Shown here in pieces: positions 33,790-45,187 of a DNA stretch of 64,000 nucleotides (position 1 is its first letter; every line of letters starts with the position of its first letter). A model generated the notes under the pieces. The model was not told the DNA's origin. It saw only the letters and a program-made list of their open reading frames with translations, and did no database searches. The position numbers and the translations under genes were made by a program. Origin of the DNA: Neodontobutis hainanensis (taxonomy: Eukaryota; Chordata; Actinopteri; Gobiiformes; Odontobutidae); contig JALDNG010000456.1 of the NCBI GenBank assembly GCA_024349245.1, positions 69,501 through 133,500 of the forward strand, given 5' to 3'.

Positions 33790-36700
33790 ATCGACATCTG
33801 CTGTTTCTGCTGCACGGAAGAAATGCACAAACAAGCATTTCTTTGTAAGTCCTAAGATGCATATTTTTTAGCATTACAGGCCAGACCTTCACTCTCTGAG
33901 AGAGACGCAGTGACGATATCTGAACTAAAAAAAGAGAAAAGAGCAGAGAGACGATGAGAGACAGAACAGAAGTCTGGCTGTGGAAAGACTGGACCATTCG
34001 ACTAAAAAGTCAGGTAAAACAGCTGTTAAAATTTTTATGTTTGCGTTTGTGAACCAAAAGCTTCCGGAAGTAGTGTTTGGGTTGCTTCTGCTTAAATTGT
34101 TTTACATGTCATCTTTCATGAGAGTATTTCCATGTTGTTACTATAACTGTAGGAGAACGCTGAAGCTGAGAGACGAGGAAAAGTATGTGTTTTTGTCGAG
34201 ACCCTGCCTTTAGAGGTGTATGGTGAGATTTAAACTGGATGTTTGATGTTACTCTATGGTATCATTTGCAGATTTTGCTGTAGTTGAATAAGCATATATC
34301 CTAAAACGCCACATTCAAACGTCTGGCCTAACTAGTTAATGTGGTTTAATGGTGTGTTGGACGCACGGAAGAGCTCGAGCTGACTCTCAGTCGAGACCCT
34401 GCCAAATCCTATGGTGAACGGTGAGATTGGAGCCTGAAGTCACGTGACAATATAGTGACAAAGCAGGCCTGCAGAAAATTGTTGTCTCTGTAAACTCTGA
34501 GATACAGAGAAAAAGTCCACTAAGGTGAAGTGGCTTTAATGAAGTTTGTCTAACCTGAAGGGTTTGTAACAAGTGTGTTTGAGAGAGTGATTGGGATGCG
34601 ACTGTGGAATGAATGCATTGAATTGATTTTAATTGGAAGAAGTTGAATGTGAAAAAGCCTTAACTTGTGATAAGTTGATGCAACAGAGTGAGTTTGAATA
34701 TTCTGATTAAGATAAATTGGGAAAATCTAACATTGTGACATATTTGAACTGTTGATCCTTAATTTGATCCATCTGAATAAATTATGAAAGTGCATAAAAG
34801 ACCTGCTGAAACTGACAAATATATATTTTTTTCAAATGTTTCCTCCTGTGAGCCTCTGGGTCCCTCTAACAACAGCATGCCAGCTCTCAAGGACACTGAA
34901 ACGTGCCGTCCCACGTCTACCTTTGATCCAAAATACAAGTTTTGAAGTATTTTGCAAAACAATTGCAATCTTATTGTACATCTATTATGACAAATATTAG
35001 TATGAAAGAACTAAGAAAAACTGAGACATAGTTATTGGGGATAGAATGAAAATGACCACTTTGTAATAAAAAACACTGTAGACAGTGAATAGAGTTAAAC
35101 ACCAGTGTTCCACAGTAACACAAGATAACAGAGGTGTCTTATCACCCTCCCTTTTCTTTGCTCATTCCCTTGAGCTAGAAAAGTATTTTTTTTTTTAAAA
35201 AAGGTTGGAGACCAATTGTATGAGTCTATTAGTACTTAAACTAATTGAGGTCCTTAATATCAGTGTGGTTCAAAAACACTGTATAACATGAATGAAAATG
35301 ATCACTGTGTAATCAGAAGAATTTAAAAATGTGTCTTAAAGATGAATTGCGCAGAGCAAGTTATAAAGATAATATAAATGATAGATATTTGGACCATCAG
35401 CTCACATATAAAAACAATGTTACCAGAAGAAATGAAATAAACAACTATGTATTTCTCTGGTTTGGTTCTGACAAGGTGGATTCAAAACAAGCACTGTTTG
35501 GATTCACGAGGAATGTTTCAACACAAGATAACGTTCTGGGCCAAAGTAGCTTCAAAGCATCCTCACTTCTTTTTTTCCCCTTGACGTTTGGAGCAAGAAA
35601 TGTTTTTTTTTATGAAGTTTAGCTCCACAGAACGTGTTAGAGCCTGTACATTAAACAAACGTTTTAATTTTGAAAATTGCTGAAGTAAAAATGTCAGTGA
35701 CAGAAACAGACTGAACTGATAGGATAAAGAAAGGTTTATGAATCAAATATAGTCCACATTTAAATTTTGATTCTATAAAAATGTTTTGGTAAAATAAATG
35801 ACAAAATGAATGAGATTAAAAATTGTTTGAGAAAAATACTGTTCAAGTAATTAGGAAAACTGAAATGAAGACAAAATAAATACTGGCCAATGGTTTTGAA
35901 ATGGAACGTTCTAATAAAAGGTATAATACCTGACACTAAAATAGATGCTGACGAGGGTCATCTTTACAGTAAAGTTTAAACTGAAATGTAAATGTGTAAT
36001 CTGGGAATTGAAAACATATCTTTGTTAAAACTGTCAAAACAATCTTGCAGAATTGGAGGTGATTTATAGAAATTTTTGAAGTAAATTGTTAAACTGTAAA
36101 AATAGTTAAAGTTTAAGACCATAAGCCAAAGTGCTCTGTGTTTTAATCACTGCTTGAAGTGATTTTATTTTATTTTTTAAAGTTTGGATTTTTTTTTGAT
36201 GAATCTGATTTAAATGTTGGAACATTTGGATTATTGCTGATTGTGAGAATTAGAGAAACAGTCTGTCCTTTTGAACAGGATGGAATAATAATAAAACTTT
36301 AGGTGTTTTTTGGAGAACACAGTAAAACTTTACCTAAAAATAAAAGATTAAATTTAAGATTGTTTTAAATTAACATTAGTGACTATAACTGAGTGCAGTG
36401 TTGCTGAATCTGAATAAATAAAGAGAGACTTTGATTTGATTTTACACTTAATGTTTTAAGTTTCTGTTTAACATTGAGTAAAGGGAACTTCTTTTGTAGA
36501 GTCCGATACATAATTAGTGGAAACGTTAAATTAAGAATGGATAAACGCGTTTAAAATATGTTGCGTTAAAATTATTATGGAAGAGATGCAAAAACAAACT
36601 GGTTTATTGTATTTATTGAACACCTGGTGTTAAAACTGAGTTTTACAAAGACAGTATAGAACAAATCTACACTGAACAGAACCCTGAAGAAAATGTTTAT

Positions 36701-37330
36701 TATAAAAGTAAATACAAAGAAATTTACACAGAGCTTTGTTGAGTTTATGAACAGTTTTCCTTTTAAATGATTTTGGAGGAAAACAATGTAAACAGAGGCT
36801 GCCCTGTTACAAGGTTAACCCTAGAGGGGTCTGACCCAAGAGTTTTTAATGGAAGTTATTTCTAAAGGAATTCATTTGAAGTAATTGAACAATATTCTGA
36901 GAATATTCTAATTAGAGTGTGAGTTTAAAGTCTTTGGCTGAAAAGTTGTGACAATATCTCATGAGAAACTAGCTCCGATATATTTTAAATTTTATTTATG
37001 TTTGCATCAACTGAATAAAATCGTACAATGATTGTGGATTATACCACTAACAGTTACAGGTAAAGACCTACAACTAATGGAAACACAAATTAAAACTGAA
37101 CTGAACTAAACTATGTGGTTTAAATATAACAGACACAACAGTGATGCTATTTGAAAAACATAAAGAAGACAAATAATTAGAGATGTTAATTGCTTAAATA
37201 ACATTTAAAAATGATTAATGGCACTGGCCTTTTTTATGTTTATTTTTATTTATTTATGTTTTGAGCCATGGTTTTCAAGGCTCAAAAAGAAGATTTAAAC
37301 TAATTTTATTAAAGTAAAGAGGTACTACGA
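33790..37330. other. AT-rich interior of the LTR insertion, no viral genes
   Basis: About 3.5 kb following the primer-binding site. No gag, protease, polymerase or envelope motif was found in any frame, and the longest frames (77 and 97 residues) are unremarkable. It may be a non-autonomous element body, long retroviral leader, or unrelated DNA brought in later. Confidence 0.5.
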
Positions 37331-37334
37331 CAAC

Positions 37335-37450
37335 TAGGGGTGTGACGATAACCGCATCACCGCAATAATGAGATGCCTCCTGCAGTGTGAGGTCATCACT
37401 GCAAATTATTATTATTATTACTTTTTTTTTTATCTGAAAGTTACTGGACT
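37335..37450 (+). mobile_element. hAT-like MITE fragment
   Basis: CTAGGGGTGTGACGATAACC followed by GCATCACCGCAATAATGAG resembles the terminal sequence of widespread fish hAT-type miniature elements. It ends in an ATT microsatellite (about 37,406-37,420). The opposite end was not located. Confidence 0.4.
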
Positions 37451-37857
37451 GCATATGGTGTGATCTGAACTATAAACACATTCATCTTTGATAATTTACT
37501 TTTTTCCGCATAAACCCTTTGTTCAAGGGCTTCTGGGACAGTCCATTAAACATATGGGGGATTTTTGTGTGCGTGTCTGATATTTAATTAAGCCATGTTT
37601 CAGGCTACTTGTAATGTTTACAGATAATGTTAAATTAAATACACACAAACACGGGCATAAAAGACAATAGCCTAACCTAAACAGTTGGAGTTAGTTAGAC
37701 CACTTCATATGTTATAGGCAATAATCGTTGACAGCGCCAGCAATGAGTGCCGCTGCGGCTGGAGGAGGAGAAAGTGCGCCATCTTCTCAAAAAAAAAAAA
37801 AAAAAAATCTTGCGGACCTGCTAGGGTGACCAGATGAGACTGGCTGAAATTCGGGAT

Positions 37858-37931
<74 letters not shown>
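37858..37931. repeat. (GT)n dinucleotide microsatellite
   Basis: About 37 uninterrupted GT units. It adjoins the truncated end of the inverted LTR. Confidence 0.97.
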
Positions 37932-37933
<2 letters not shown>

Positions 37934-37981
37934 GTGAATCATGTGATTGAAGTATTTTTTCGCAAACAATCAATTACTCCT

Positions 37982-38370
37982 TGAGCAGACGATGGAGACG
38001 GTGTATGATTTGACAATAATAGACAGGTTTAATTTTTGCAAAGAGAAGCAAAACGGACACACATGAACAATGGTACGTGGGAGGTTTTGCTTAAAGGTGT
38101 AAACAATACATGAGGCTTTATAGGTTTACATTATGCCCCCCCCAGCTCCAGGGTCGTGGATGGACGTGTATTGAGCTGACGTGTCAGTCAGAGATGTGTG
38201 TCTAAGTGTACAGGACAGAGTGTCCTTGTACAGTGATTAGATGTAGTGCAAACTGATGTAGATATGGCTGAAGGCATTAAGTCATACTTGTGTGTGGATA
38301 AGCATGTGAACTGGAGCAGGAGTGAGAGCATAATGTATAACATTAATGGAGATGTACAATTCCCATAACA
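37982..38370 (-). mobile_element. Endogenous retrovirus LTR, inverted, 3' type
   Basis: Minus-strand copy of the LTR at 33,356-33,769, starting TGTTATGGGA at 38,370. It loses similarity after GTCTGCTCA, so the last 30 bases of U5 are missing. On its upstream side (38,371-38,383) lies a polypurine tract, AAACAGGGGGGAA on the minus strand, so this was a 3' LTR. The two LTRs therefore point at each other, which is not the layout of an intact provirus. Confidence 0.8.
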
Positions 38371-38913
38371 TTCCCCCCTGTTTATGCCAGACATGGCATA
38401 AATCAAAAATCCCACCTTGATGTGAATTGTACGGCCAGAAGCGAAAACCCGGCGGCAGCTGACCTAGCCTAAGTACATTTGAACCATTTGGTAAATGACC
38501 TATTGCCGGGAAAAAGACCTTCTGGTGCCCCTTCTGCCAAAGGCGGCTATTCACAAACAAGGCCTAAACTTTAAAATATGGGTAACTGAACAGAAGAAAA
38601 GATCACAACAATTCAGAACAGAAAAACCACAAACTGTCCTGATCATTTAAACTCAACAATATGTGTATCAATCAAAAACATGTCATCACTCCAAAAGAAT
38701 GAAGAAAATTTTGCGCTCTCTTCATCAATACTTAAAACAAAAAGGGGACAAAAGGGTTGTATTGTCTTTGTTTATGTAGATTAATTAGATTAATGAATAG
38801 AAACAATAAAACTTTCAATTCACACAGCCTACCTCGGTTGTGGAGGCACAGCGTCAGCATATTTCACAGAGTTTTTTTTTTTTTTTAACTTAAAATGCTG
38901 CAGCTAATGAGCA
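38371..38913 (-). mobile_element. Retroviral 3' internal remnant next to inverted LTR
   Basis: This sequence precedes the polypurine tract on the minus strand, where the end of env and its untranslated region would lie. A minus-strand frame of 92 residues crosses it (38,282-38,560) but shows no recognisable envelope motif. It ends at GCA, followed by GTTAC. A 16-18-base T run lies near 38,873. Confidence 0.4.
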
Positions 38914-38918
38914 GTTAC
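38914..38918. repeat. Target-site duplication, right (GTTAC)
   Basis: Pairs with 33,351-33,355. After it the unit-1 order (AGCCCCAGAACAACACTG) resumes. Confidence 0.6.
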
Positions 38919-39299
38919 AGCCCCAGAACAACACTGATACATGGAGTTATAAATAATGTCTTTGTCGCCCTCTTCTGGTGAATATAGAGAAGTGTTTGAA
39001 CCAAGAGACCACAATAGAGTCATGTTTTACACTGCTTTATTTCTGCTTAATGTGCAAACTAACTCCAGCATACTAACTATGTAATCTATAGGGTTTTATA
39101 AAAATCACTCGGTGCTCGATTTATTAGTCTGGCTATGTGGCTAAGCTAACTGTAACATACCAAACACAGTTTGTATAAATGAGCTCATAATTAACGATTT
39201 ACAGCTTCGATCAAATGTTCACAAACATGTCTTGCAGCTTTAAAAACACTTGTTCTATTTTATTTATGTGTGTGCATTTTGAATAACAATAATATCCTA

Positions 39300-40061
39300 C
39301 TTTTCTCTGACCTGTTGAGTAAAGTCAGAAACATTAGGACACGTGGACAAAGTCCGAGCGGACAGTTTCAGACAAACCCTGTCCGTTTTTACAAAAGTGT
39401 CCGGACTGTTTTCGTAGAGGCTAAAACAATGGCGGACATTTTAAAAGTGGCCAAGCGCCTCGTGGTTGTGGCTTGAGCCTGTCGCCAGTTTATGAGCTCG
39501 CTGCTGTTTTTCAAAGCAGCTCAAACTCTGCAGATGTAGTCCTTTTGAACATGGATTACTCCAGAGACGTGTAACGCTAGTGAAGACGGGATTAGCTCCG
39601 ACACTTTCTTCGTTGACTACATTTACACTTTTCTGCAGCAAAGCCTCTAAAACACGAGCCTTTTAAAATGTGGTCACACTCACAAACAGACAAAGACACG
39701 GACAAACCTGGATTGTTGCAGGCGTCGTCCCAGACGAGACTGAGACTCTGCAGCGGGAGGCGGACAAAGACGTCTGCTGTGAGCGCAGTGTCCTACAGAG
39801 ACTGTAGACGATCCGGTTTGGAGTCACAATCACGACAATAGTCGACACGAGACAATGATTTCAATTCCCTTGAGCAGATATGAACTCTTCACGCGCACAT
39901 TATCGGTTCTAGAAAGACTTTTGGCGGATTGGGGGCGGGAACTACCGGTGGCACTGACCCACCTGTGATTGGTCACTTTTCCAGTAATCCCGCCCCCTGA
40001 TCCCTTGACCTCTTGCACTATTTTGATTTACGGCAATCCACTTTGCTGCAGATCGTCGGAG
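39300..40061 (+). promoter_or_regulatory. Promoter of the integrase-core gene, unit 2
   Basis: The CpG-richer block conserved in all units ends here with an inverted CCAAT box (GATTGGTCA, 39,967-39,975) and a GC box (CCGCCCCCT, about 39,989-39,998), 65-95 bp before the first candidate ATG. No TATA box is seen at the usual distance. The layout fits a TATA-less promoter. A 66-residue minus-strand frame (39,441-39,641) and a 68-residue plus-strand frame (39,270-39,476) are kept in unit 3, but neither has a recognised domain. Confidence 0.5.
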
Positions 40062-41717
40062 ATGAAACATTACTGGAGTGTGCTGAGGTAATTATTCTTA
40101 AAATATTTAAAAACCTTTGTTTAGAGCCACAGTAGATCCATATATATATATGTTTGTATGTTTGCAGAAAACATGCTGCACATGTAGCAAGTCCGTTTAA
40201 TAAGTTAGCTTTAGCTTAGCTTCGGCTGGTTTTCCAAATATTTTGGTCTTGATTATTTCTCTTTTATCTTATTTGTTCTTGGTATAAAATAGAAAACGGT
40301 CTGTTTTTTACTTCCAGATGCAGATTGTGTGAATGGTATTTGGTTAATATTGAACAAAATGAACTGAAATGAAATTAAGATAATACACAGCACAGATCAA
40401 ATTGTTTACACAAATTTACTGTTATGAATCTGTAATGTATTTCATCGCTTATGAGCTTGGTCTAAGGGGGGCTAAAGTGTATTCTACTTTATTGAATGCC
40501 CTGTAAATGTCAAGGAACAGAATATAGATATTTTAGGTCATTAGGTGAGAATAATTAGTTGTCTCACTTTAATCTTTTTAACCAGGACTGCTAATAGAAC
40601 ACAGCAACTTCAGATGGTCTTAAGCACTGTGGACACCGTAGTTGGACAGATGGGCCGTCCTAGGGGTCAACATTGACAAAGAAAGGCTGATGGAGTTATT
40701 GGACATGAATTTATCTGCAGATTGTATTTCAGAGTTCCTCGGTGTTTCAGTCAGAAGTGTTCACAGACGGATGAGTGAGTTTGGGCTCTCTGCTCGACTG
40801 AGGTACAGTGCTGTTACTGATGAGGAGCTCGATGATGCAGTCCAACGGATAAAGAATGAAATGCCTACAGCCGGGTCTCGGTTTGTCAAAGGAAGACTTG
40901 TGTCCATGGGCGTCCGTGTACAGTGGAGAAGAGTGACTGCATCAATGCATCGAGTGGACTCTCTTGGGGTTTTCTCTCGACTGACACGTTTGGGCTGTGT
41001 TGTGTGAAGAAAGTACTCAGTCAGAGGCCCTCTGTCACTGTGGCATGTGGACACACATCACAAACTCATCAGGTCCACACTAAACCTGTTTATGATACTA
41101 ATTATTTGTGTGTGTTTTAGATTTTATTTTATTATCTTCCGACAGGTACAATATAGTTATTTTTGGGGCAGTGGATGGGTACTCAAGGAAGGTAAACTTA
41201 AAAATATCTTGCCCTCCATAAAAGAGTGCTGGATAGTCTTGGAGCATTCAGCTCATGTCTGTAATGTGATCTCAGGACAGTGGACATATTGTCATACAGG
41301 TGACGTGTTTGGAAGGAGCAAACAACAATCGTGCTTCAACTGCATTTGCTGCCTTCAGAAAAGCCACTGAGCAACATGGTATACCCTCAAGGTAAGTCTT
41401 AAACCTTTCTTTAAAGAGTCAACATGTGTGTACAGGCCTTTGTAGAAGGTTGTAAAGACCAGCCTCTGAGAACAGAAGCAAATAAAACTCCAAACCAGAT
41501 GTGGTTCTTAGGAATAATGTCAAATCCAACAAAGCAGCCAGAGAACCTTCAGGTAAAACAAGTACATGTTTATGCTCTAAATATTGAGACCAGAGCAGTT
41601 CTAGTGTCCTCTGTTTTTAATTGTCAGGATATTCATGAGCCAGACATCGACTGGAGGTTACTGTTGAATACAGACGATGGAGGAATAATTGTGGTCCTGG
41701 AATTTGATCTTCCCTGA
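40062..41717 (+). pseudogene. Integrase-core (DDE-fold) gene, unit 2
   Basis: Exons with matching splice phases: 40,062-40,087 (MKHYWSVL), 40,586-41,072, 41,146-41,191, 41,300-41,391, 41,436-41,552 and 41,628 onward. Exon 2 carries a helix-turn-helix-like part (LLDMNLSADCISEFLGVSV, then RSVHRRMSEFGLS), RYSAVTDEELDDAVQRIK, HRVDSLG and the first catalytic Asp in SLWHVDTHHKLI. Exon 3 reads YNIVIFGAVDGYSRK, exon 4 ends EQHGIPS, and exon 5 has PLRTEANKTPNQMWF. This is the metazoan integrase-core family, of transposon origin and common in teleosts. Faults: an extra G in the GGGG run near 40,663, an in-frame TGA at 41,005-41,007 where the family has Arg, a missing C near 41,713, and no exon with the second Asp and Glu, since exon 4 ends in phase 2 and exon 5 starts in phase 0. 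It cannot be a working transposase. Confidence 0.8.
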
Positions 41718-42390
41718 CTGAAGAGCAGCATGCTGGACTAGAGCTATTGTTGGCTCCAAATTTAAGAGCCACAAACACCGGGACCTTTACCTAATGTGTA
41801 GAGAATATGGAAATGAGGTCTTGTCTGGTTACATTGGAATTAAACTATTACAAAAGTTTTATTTATTTTTATTAAAGCAAACAAGAAAACATTTACAACT
41901 TGTCTTTTACAGATTCTTTTATCGCGTGTACAGCTGTCCATCCCAAACAGAGAAACTTGGATCATCTCCTGCATTTGTCTTTTGAACAGAACAGCCCAAA
42001 CTCCAAATAATACAGTTAACTGTGAGGAAATGATTAGAAACAATGAGACGTTCATCTTTGAGGTTAATGTGATCTGAAAACTAGTTTAAATGAAAGAGAA
42101 ACAGTAATCTTAATGTTTAACTCTATTGAATCTTTGTTGAGATTGTTAATGTTTCTAGTGACGACTAAAGTCAAACCCCTTGGACTGCCTGTGTGAGGTT
42201 CTCAAAATCAGTGCAAGTGTTTAAGTGCATTATGGGTAATGTAATGGCAGTAGAGCATCGACGATTGGAAAACAGAGTGTGTTGTTCATATCGTGAGTCG
42301 CAGTCATGGTCAAAGTTTACTGTTATTTAGTCTCTTTTCGTTCCGTCTCTACCAATGGAACATGTGTCTGGCCTGAAATCCATCGAGAAA
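41718..42390 (+). other. Decayed 3' end of the integrase-core gene
   Basis: Continues homology with the unit-1 C-terminal exon (LYLMCREYGNEVLSG) in shifted frames. Two C-run shortenings (CCCC to CCC near 41,713; CCCGGG to CCGGG near 41,779) break the frame that is open in unit 1. Confidence 0.6.
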
Positions 42391-42394
42391 AGCA

Positions 42395-44022
42395 TTGGAT
42401 CAAGCTCTTCCTCCTTCCTCATCTTCGGTCCCTGTAAAAAGAATCAACTTTCAACTACAGTGCTGGCAAAAGAATGATGCCACATCTTTACGGTTTCTGC
42501 ATTTGACACGATTAATACGTCAAAGAAAAGGAGCAGAAGACAAAGATACAAACCTTGGTCTTCCAGCTTCTGCAAGAAGTCCTGCAGAAAGTTTATTATT
42601 TAGTATTCCTTCTGCCGTCTCATTGAGCCCTCCTCGCTGAAGTGAGGACAGAGAGCTTGAAAAATAAAGTCTGAATCCACCTTAAATCAGGATTCAATCA
42701 AATATTAAAGAATAAAGTTAAATGAACACAAACATGCTTTACATTTTACAGTGAACATGTGACGTAGCTCTTTTAGGTCTCCAGGAACAAAACGCTGCTG
42801 GAACAGCTGATGGTGTTGTGCCAGTTCTTTGTCAAATCCATAAATGTCTGGTCCTTGGTGGATCTGATTAAGGATGGAATCAGCCTCACAAGTGAACGCA
42901 AAGTGAAGGCACTAACACAGAATATGAAAAGGCTTCATTAGTTAGTCTTTTAAATGTTGATGAAAAAGGATTGAGGTTACCTGTTAGCACAAGTTATTTC
43001 ATAAATAAAGGCACAGACTTGAATTTGTTTTCCTGATAATCTGTGATACTATATTTGGGGTTTTGTTTTTCTCTGCATCTCCTTCAAATAAATGTGACTG
43101 AATGCCACGCTTCATTTCTGTAAGGAGGAAAAGACATTGTGCTAAAGAGGATTTCATTATTTATTACGTCCTCGATGAGAATACAAACCTGTGAGGAATT
43201 CTTTACCAAGCTTTTTCTCCAATAAAAGAGTGGAAGGGGTTCTTTGGAGAGGCTTGCTTCTGTCTGGACCACTGCTTAAGACCCTCTGATAAAGCTCCTC
43301 TCTCGTCACATTTATATGAAATGTTTTGGATTTGTCAGCCTTTTCTCCAAGAGACTTTAGGATGTCTGAGAAACTAACAAATGACAACAATATAATCTTT
43401 AAAAGACAAAGTCACACAAAGAGAAGAGCTGCTCTGGGGCTGATTCCAGTCTGATGCTGTTGATGTGGACAGATGCATATAAAGATCAAATTCATTTTTA
43501 AGGACATGGTCAAAGGGAAGGTCATGTGAAAGACAAATCTAATTCTATATTGAATGAAATGTAGTCAGTCCCTCTCCCTCTCCCACATATGCTGCATGGA
43601 TATGAATGTAATCTTTTCACATAATGGGCCAGACACCATTAAAGACACAGTTTCAAGCAAACACAAAGAGATCATCAGAAGAACCCCAATAACAACTTGA
43701 CTAAGCAGTAAACATCAAGGTAGTTTGATCTTGTTTGTGTAAGATGTGACAGTGCATGTTTCTTTTGTTGAAATCCATACATCTACTCTAAAGATGAACA
43801 AACAACACTCTACATTTACACTGTAAATACTGATGTCCAGAAGAAATGGAATGGTTAATGTCTGTGATTATCTTACATTGATCTCAGAGTCCACTGGATA
43901 ACTGCACATTGATAAAGCCCGCTCAGATTCTTACATTGACAGCTGAGTCATTTGATGAAGGAAGATGTGTTGGATAACTTCTTCTTTATCATCCTCCAAG
44001 TCCAGTATTTCATGGTAGGTCT
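42395..44022 (-). pseudogene. HECT-type E3 ligase-like pseudogene, unit 2
   Basis: Counterpart of the unit-1 copy: blocks at 43,935-44,022, 43,189-43,373 and 42,750-42,911, plus the small block near 42,556-42,636. The HECT-start block reads FSDILKSLGEKADKSKTFHI, NVTREELYQRVLS, and after a frame shift KKLGKEFLTG. It differs from unit 1 by 2 bp in the GAGAGTGG/GAGTGG run and by a CC/CT change. Active-site Cys and the C-lobe are not found. Transcription would converge on the integrase-core gene. Confidence 0.5.
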
Positions 44023-44029
44023 CTAAAAC

Positions 44030-45185
44030 AAGGGCAAACAGAAGAGGTTTGTGAACAGTTACAGGCAGTTAGCAGACAAGCATCTTTGTATTTGTTTTCA
44101 GATTCTGTCTGTGTTTTAAATGTGCAACATTCACATCATCAACTTAATCTTTAGTCGTTTTGAAAACTTGAATATTGACTCTTAATTCATTATTTTGGGT
44201 AAAACCCTTTTTCCATCAGGGTTCAGTAGATTTAGTAGAAAGTAGAAGTGGAATGTAGAGACCAAATGACACAGGACTTGTGGATCTACAATTCTTGCAG
44301 AAAGTTAGGGATATTGAATTTTGTGATAAAATGTCTGAATGCTTCTAAAATGCACTATAACTTTGTGAACATCATTTGACAATCTCTAAACTTTTGAACG
44401 CACATGTCCAACTGTTCAGTCTTTCAGTGCGTGCACAGTCAAAGAGGATGTAGCTTACTTCATATTGCTGCTGAGAGGTTAAGATGGGTCCTATACATAT
44501 ATTTGTGACACACTATTGAGGTTCGTATTGTAAACAGAGACACTTGATCCAGAATGCTTTACTGTGATTTATTTAAAGTACACTCAGGTATCACAGCGAA
44601 TACTGATGGAAAAGTACAACCGTATGGATAAATGAAAAATCAAACAAACAGAGGTCAACTAAAATGATGTTTGCCCGACCTATCCTCTGTCCACCACTGC
44701 TTCATTTTGACTTTGTCATAAATATAGTTTTATGGTCATTTCTGTTTCCAGCCTTTAATGTGTCACTATTAAAAATAAAATAAAAATTCTGTAAAAAGTC
44801 AGAGACAGTTTAATGTGGTGGAGTTGCCTTTTCAAAGAGAACTAATGGATAAAAGTATTTTTCTTGAGGTTTATGGTAAAGAACAAACTCATAATGTCTA
44901 AGGCCACAGACCTCACAAGTGAACAATACCAAAGGCTCTAATGTCTCTAAGAGCAAACACTGAAATGTCATCTGGCTTTTCAAAACTGTGAAGAAGAATG
45001 TGTTATTATTTCAGAGGGAGACAGTAGCTACATTTATATGATGTATATTTATTCACTAAGATCATTTATTTATATTAGTTTGTGTAATGAACAAAATAGA
45101 ACAGAACTTTACTTTGTTGTTTAACAAAGAGGAATGTTTCCTGCAGCTCACCAGTGCATGAGACAGATCTGTGCACAAATATGGA
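44030..45185. other. Unit spacer before minisatellite, unit 2
   Basis: Nearly identical to 20,500-21,650. Non-coding, nothing recognised. Confidence 0.45.
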
Positions 45186-45187
45186 GT

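Noticed and set aside
33980..34213. 77-residue frame after the primer-binding site, considered as gag
   Set aside because: No capsid or zinc-knuckle motif and composition is like the surrounding non-coding AT-rich DNA.
37787..37969. Minus-strand frame with a long His-Thr run
   Set aside because: Translation of the (GT)n microsatellite.
39270..39476. 68-residue plus-strand frame kept in units 2 and 3, ending ILKVAKRLVVVA
   Set aside because: Broken in unit 1 by one base and without recognisable domain; conservation is explained by recent duplication. Noted in the promoter entry instead.
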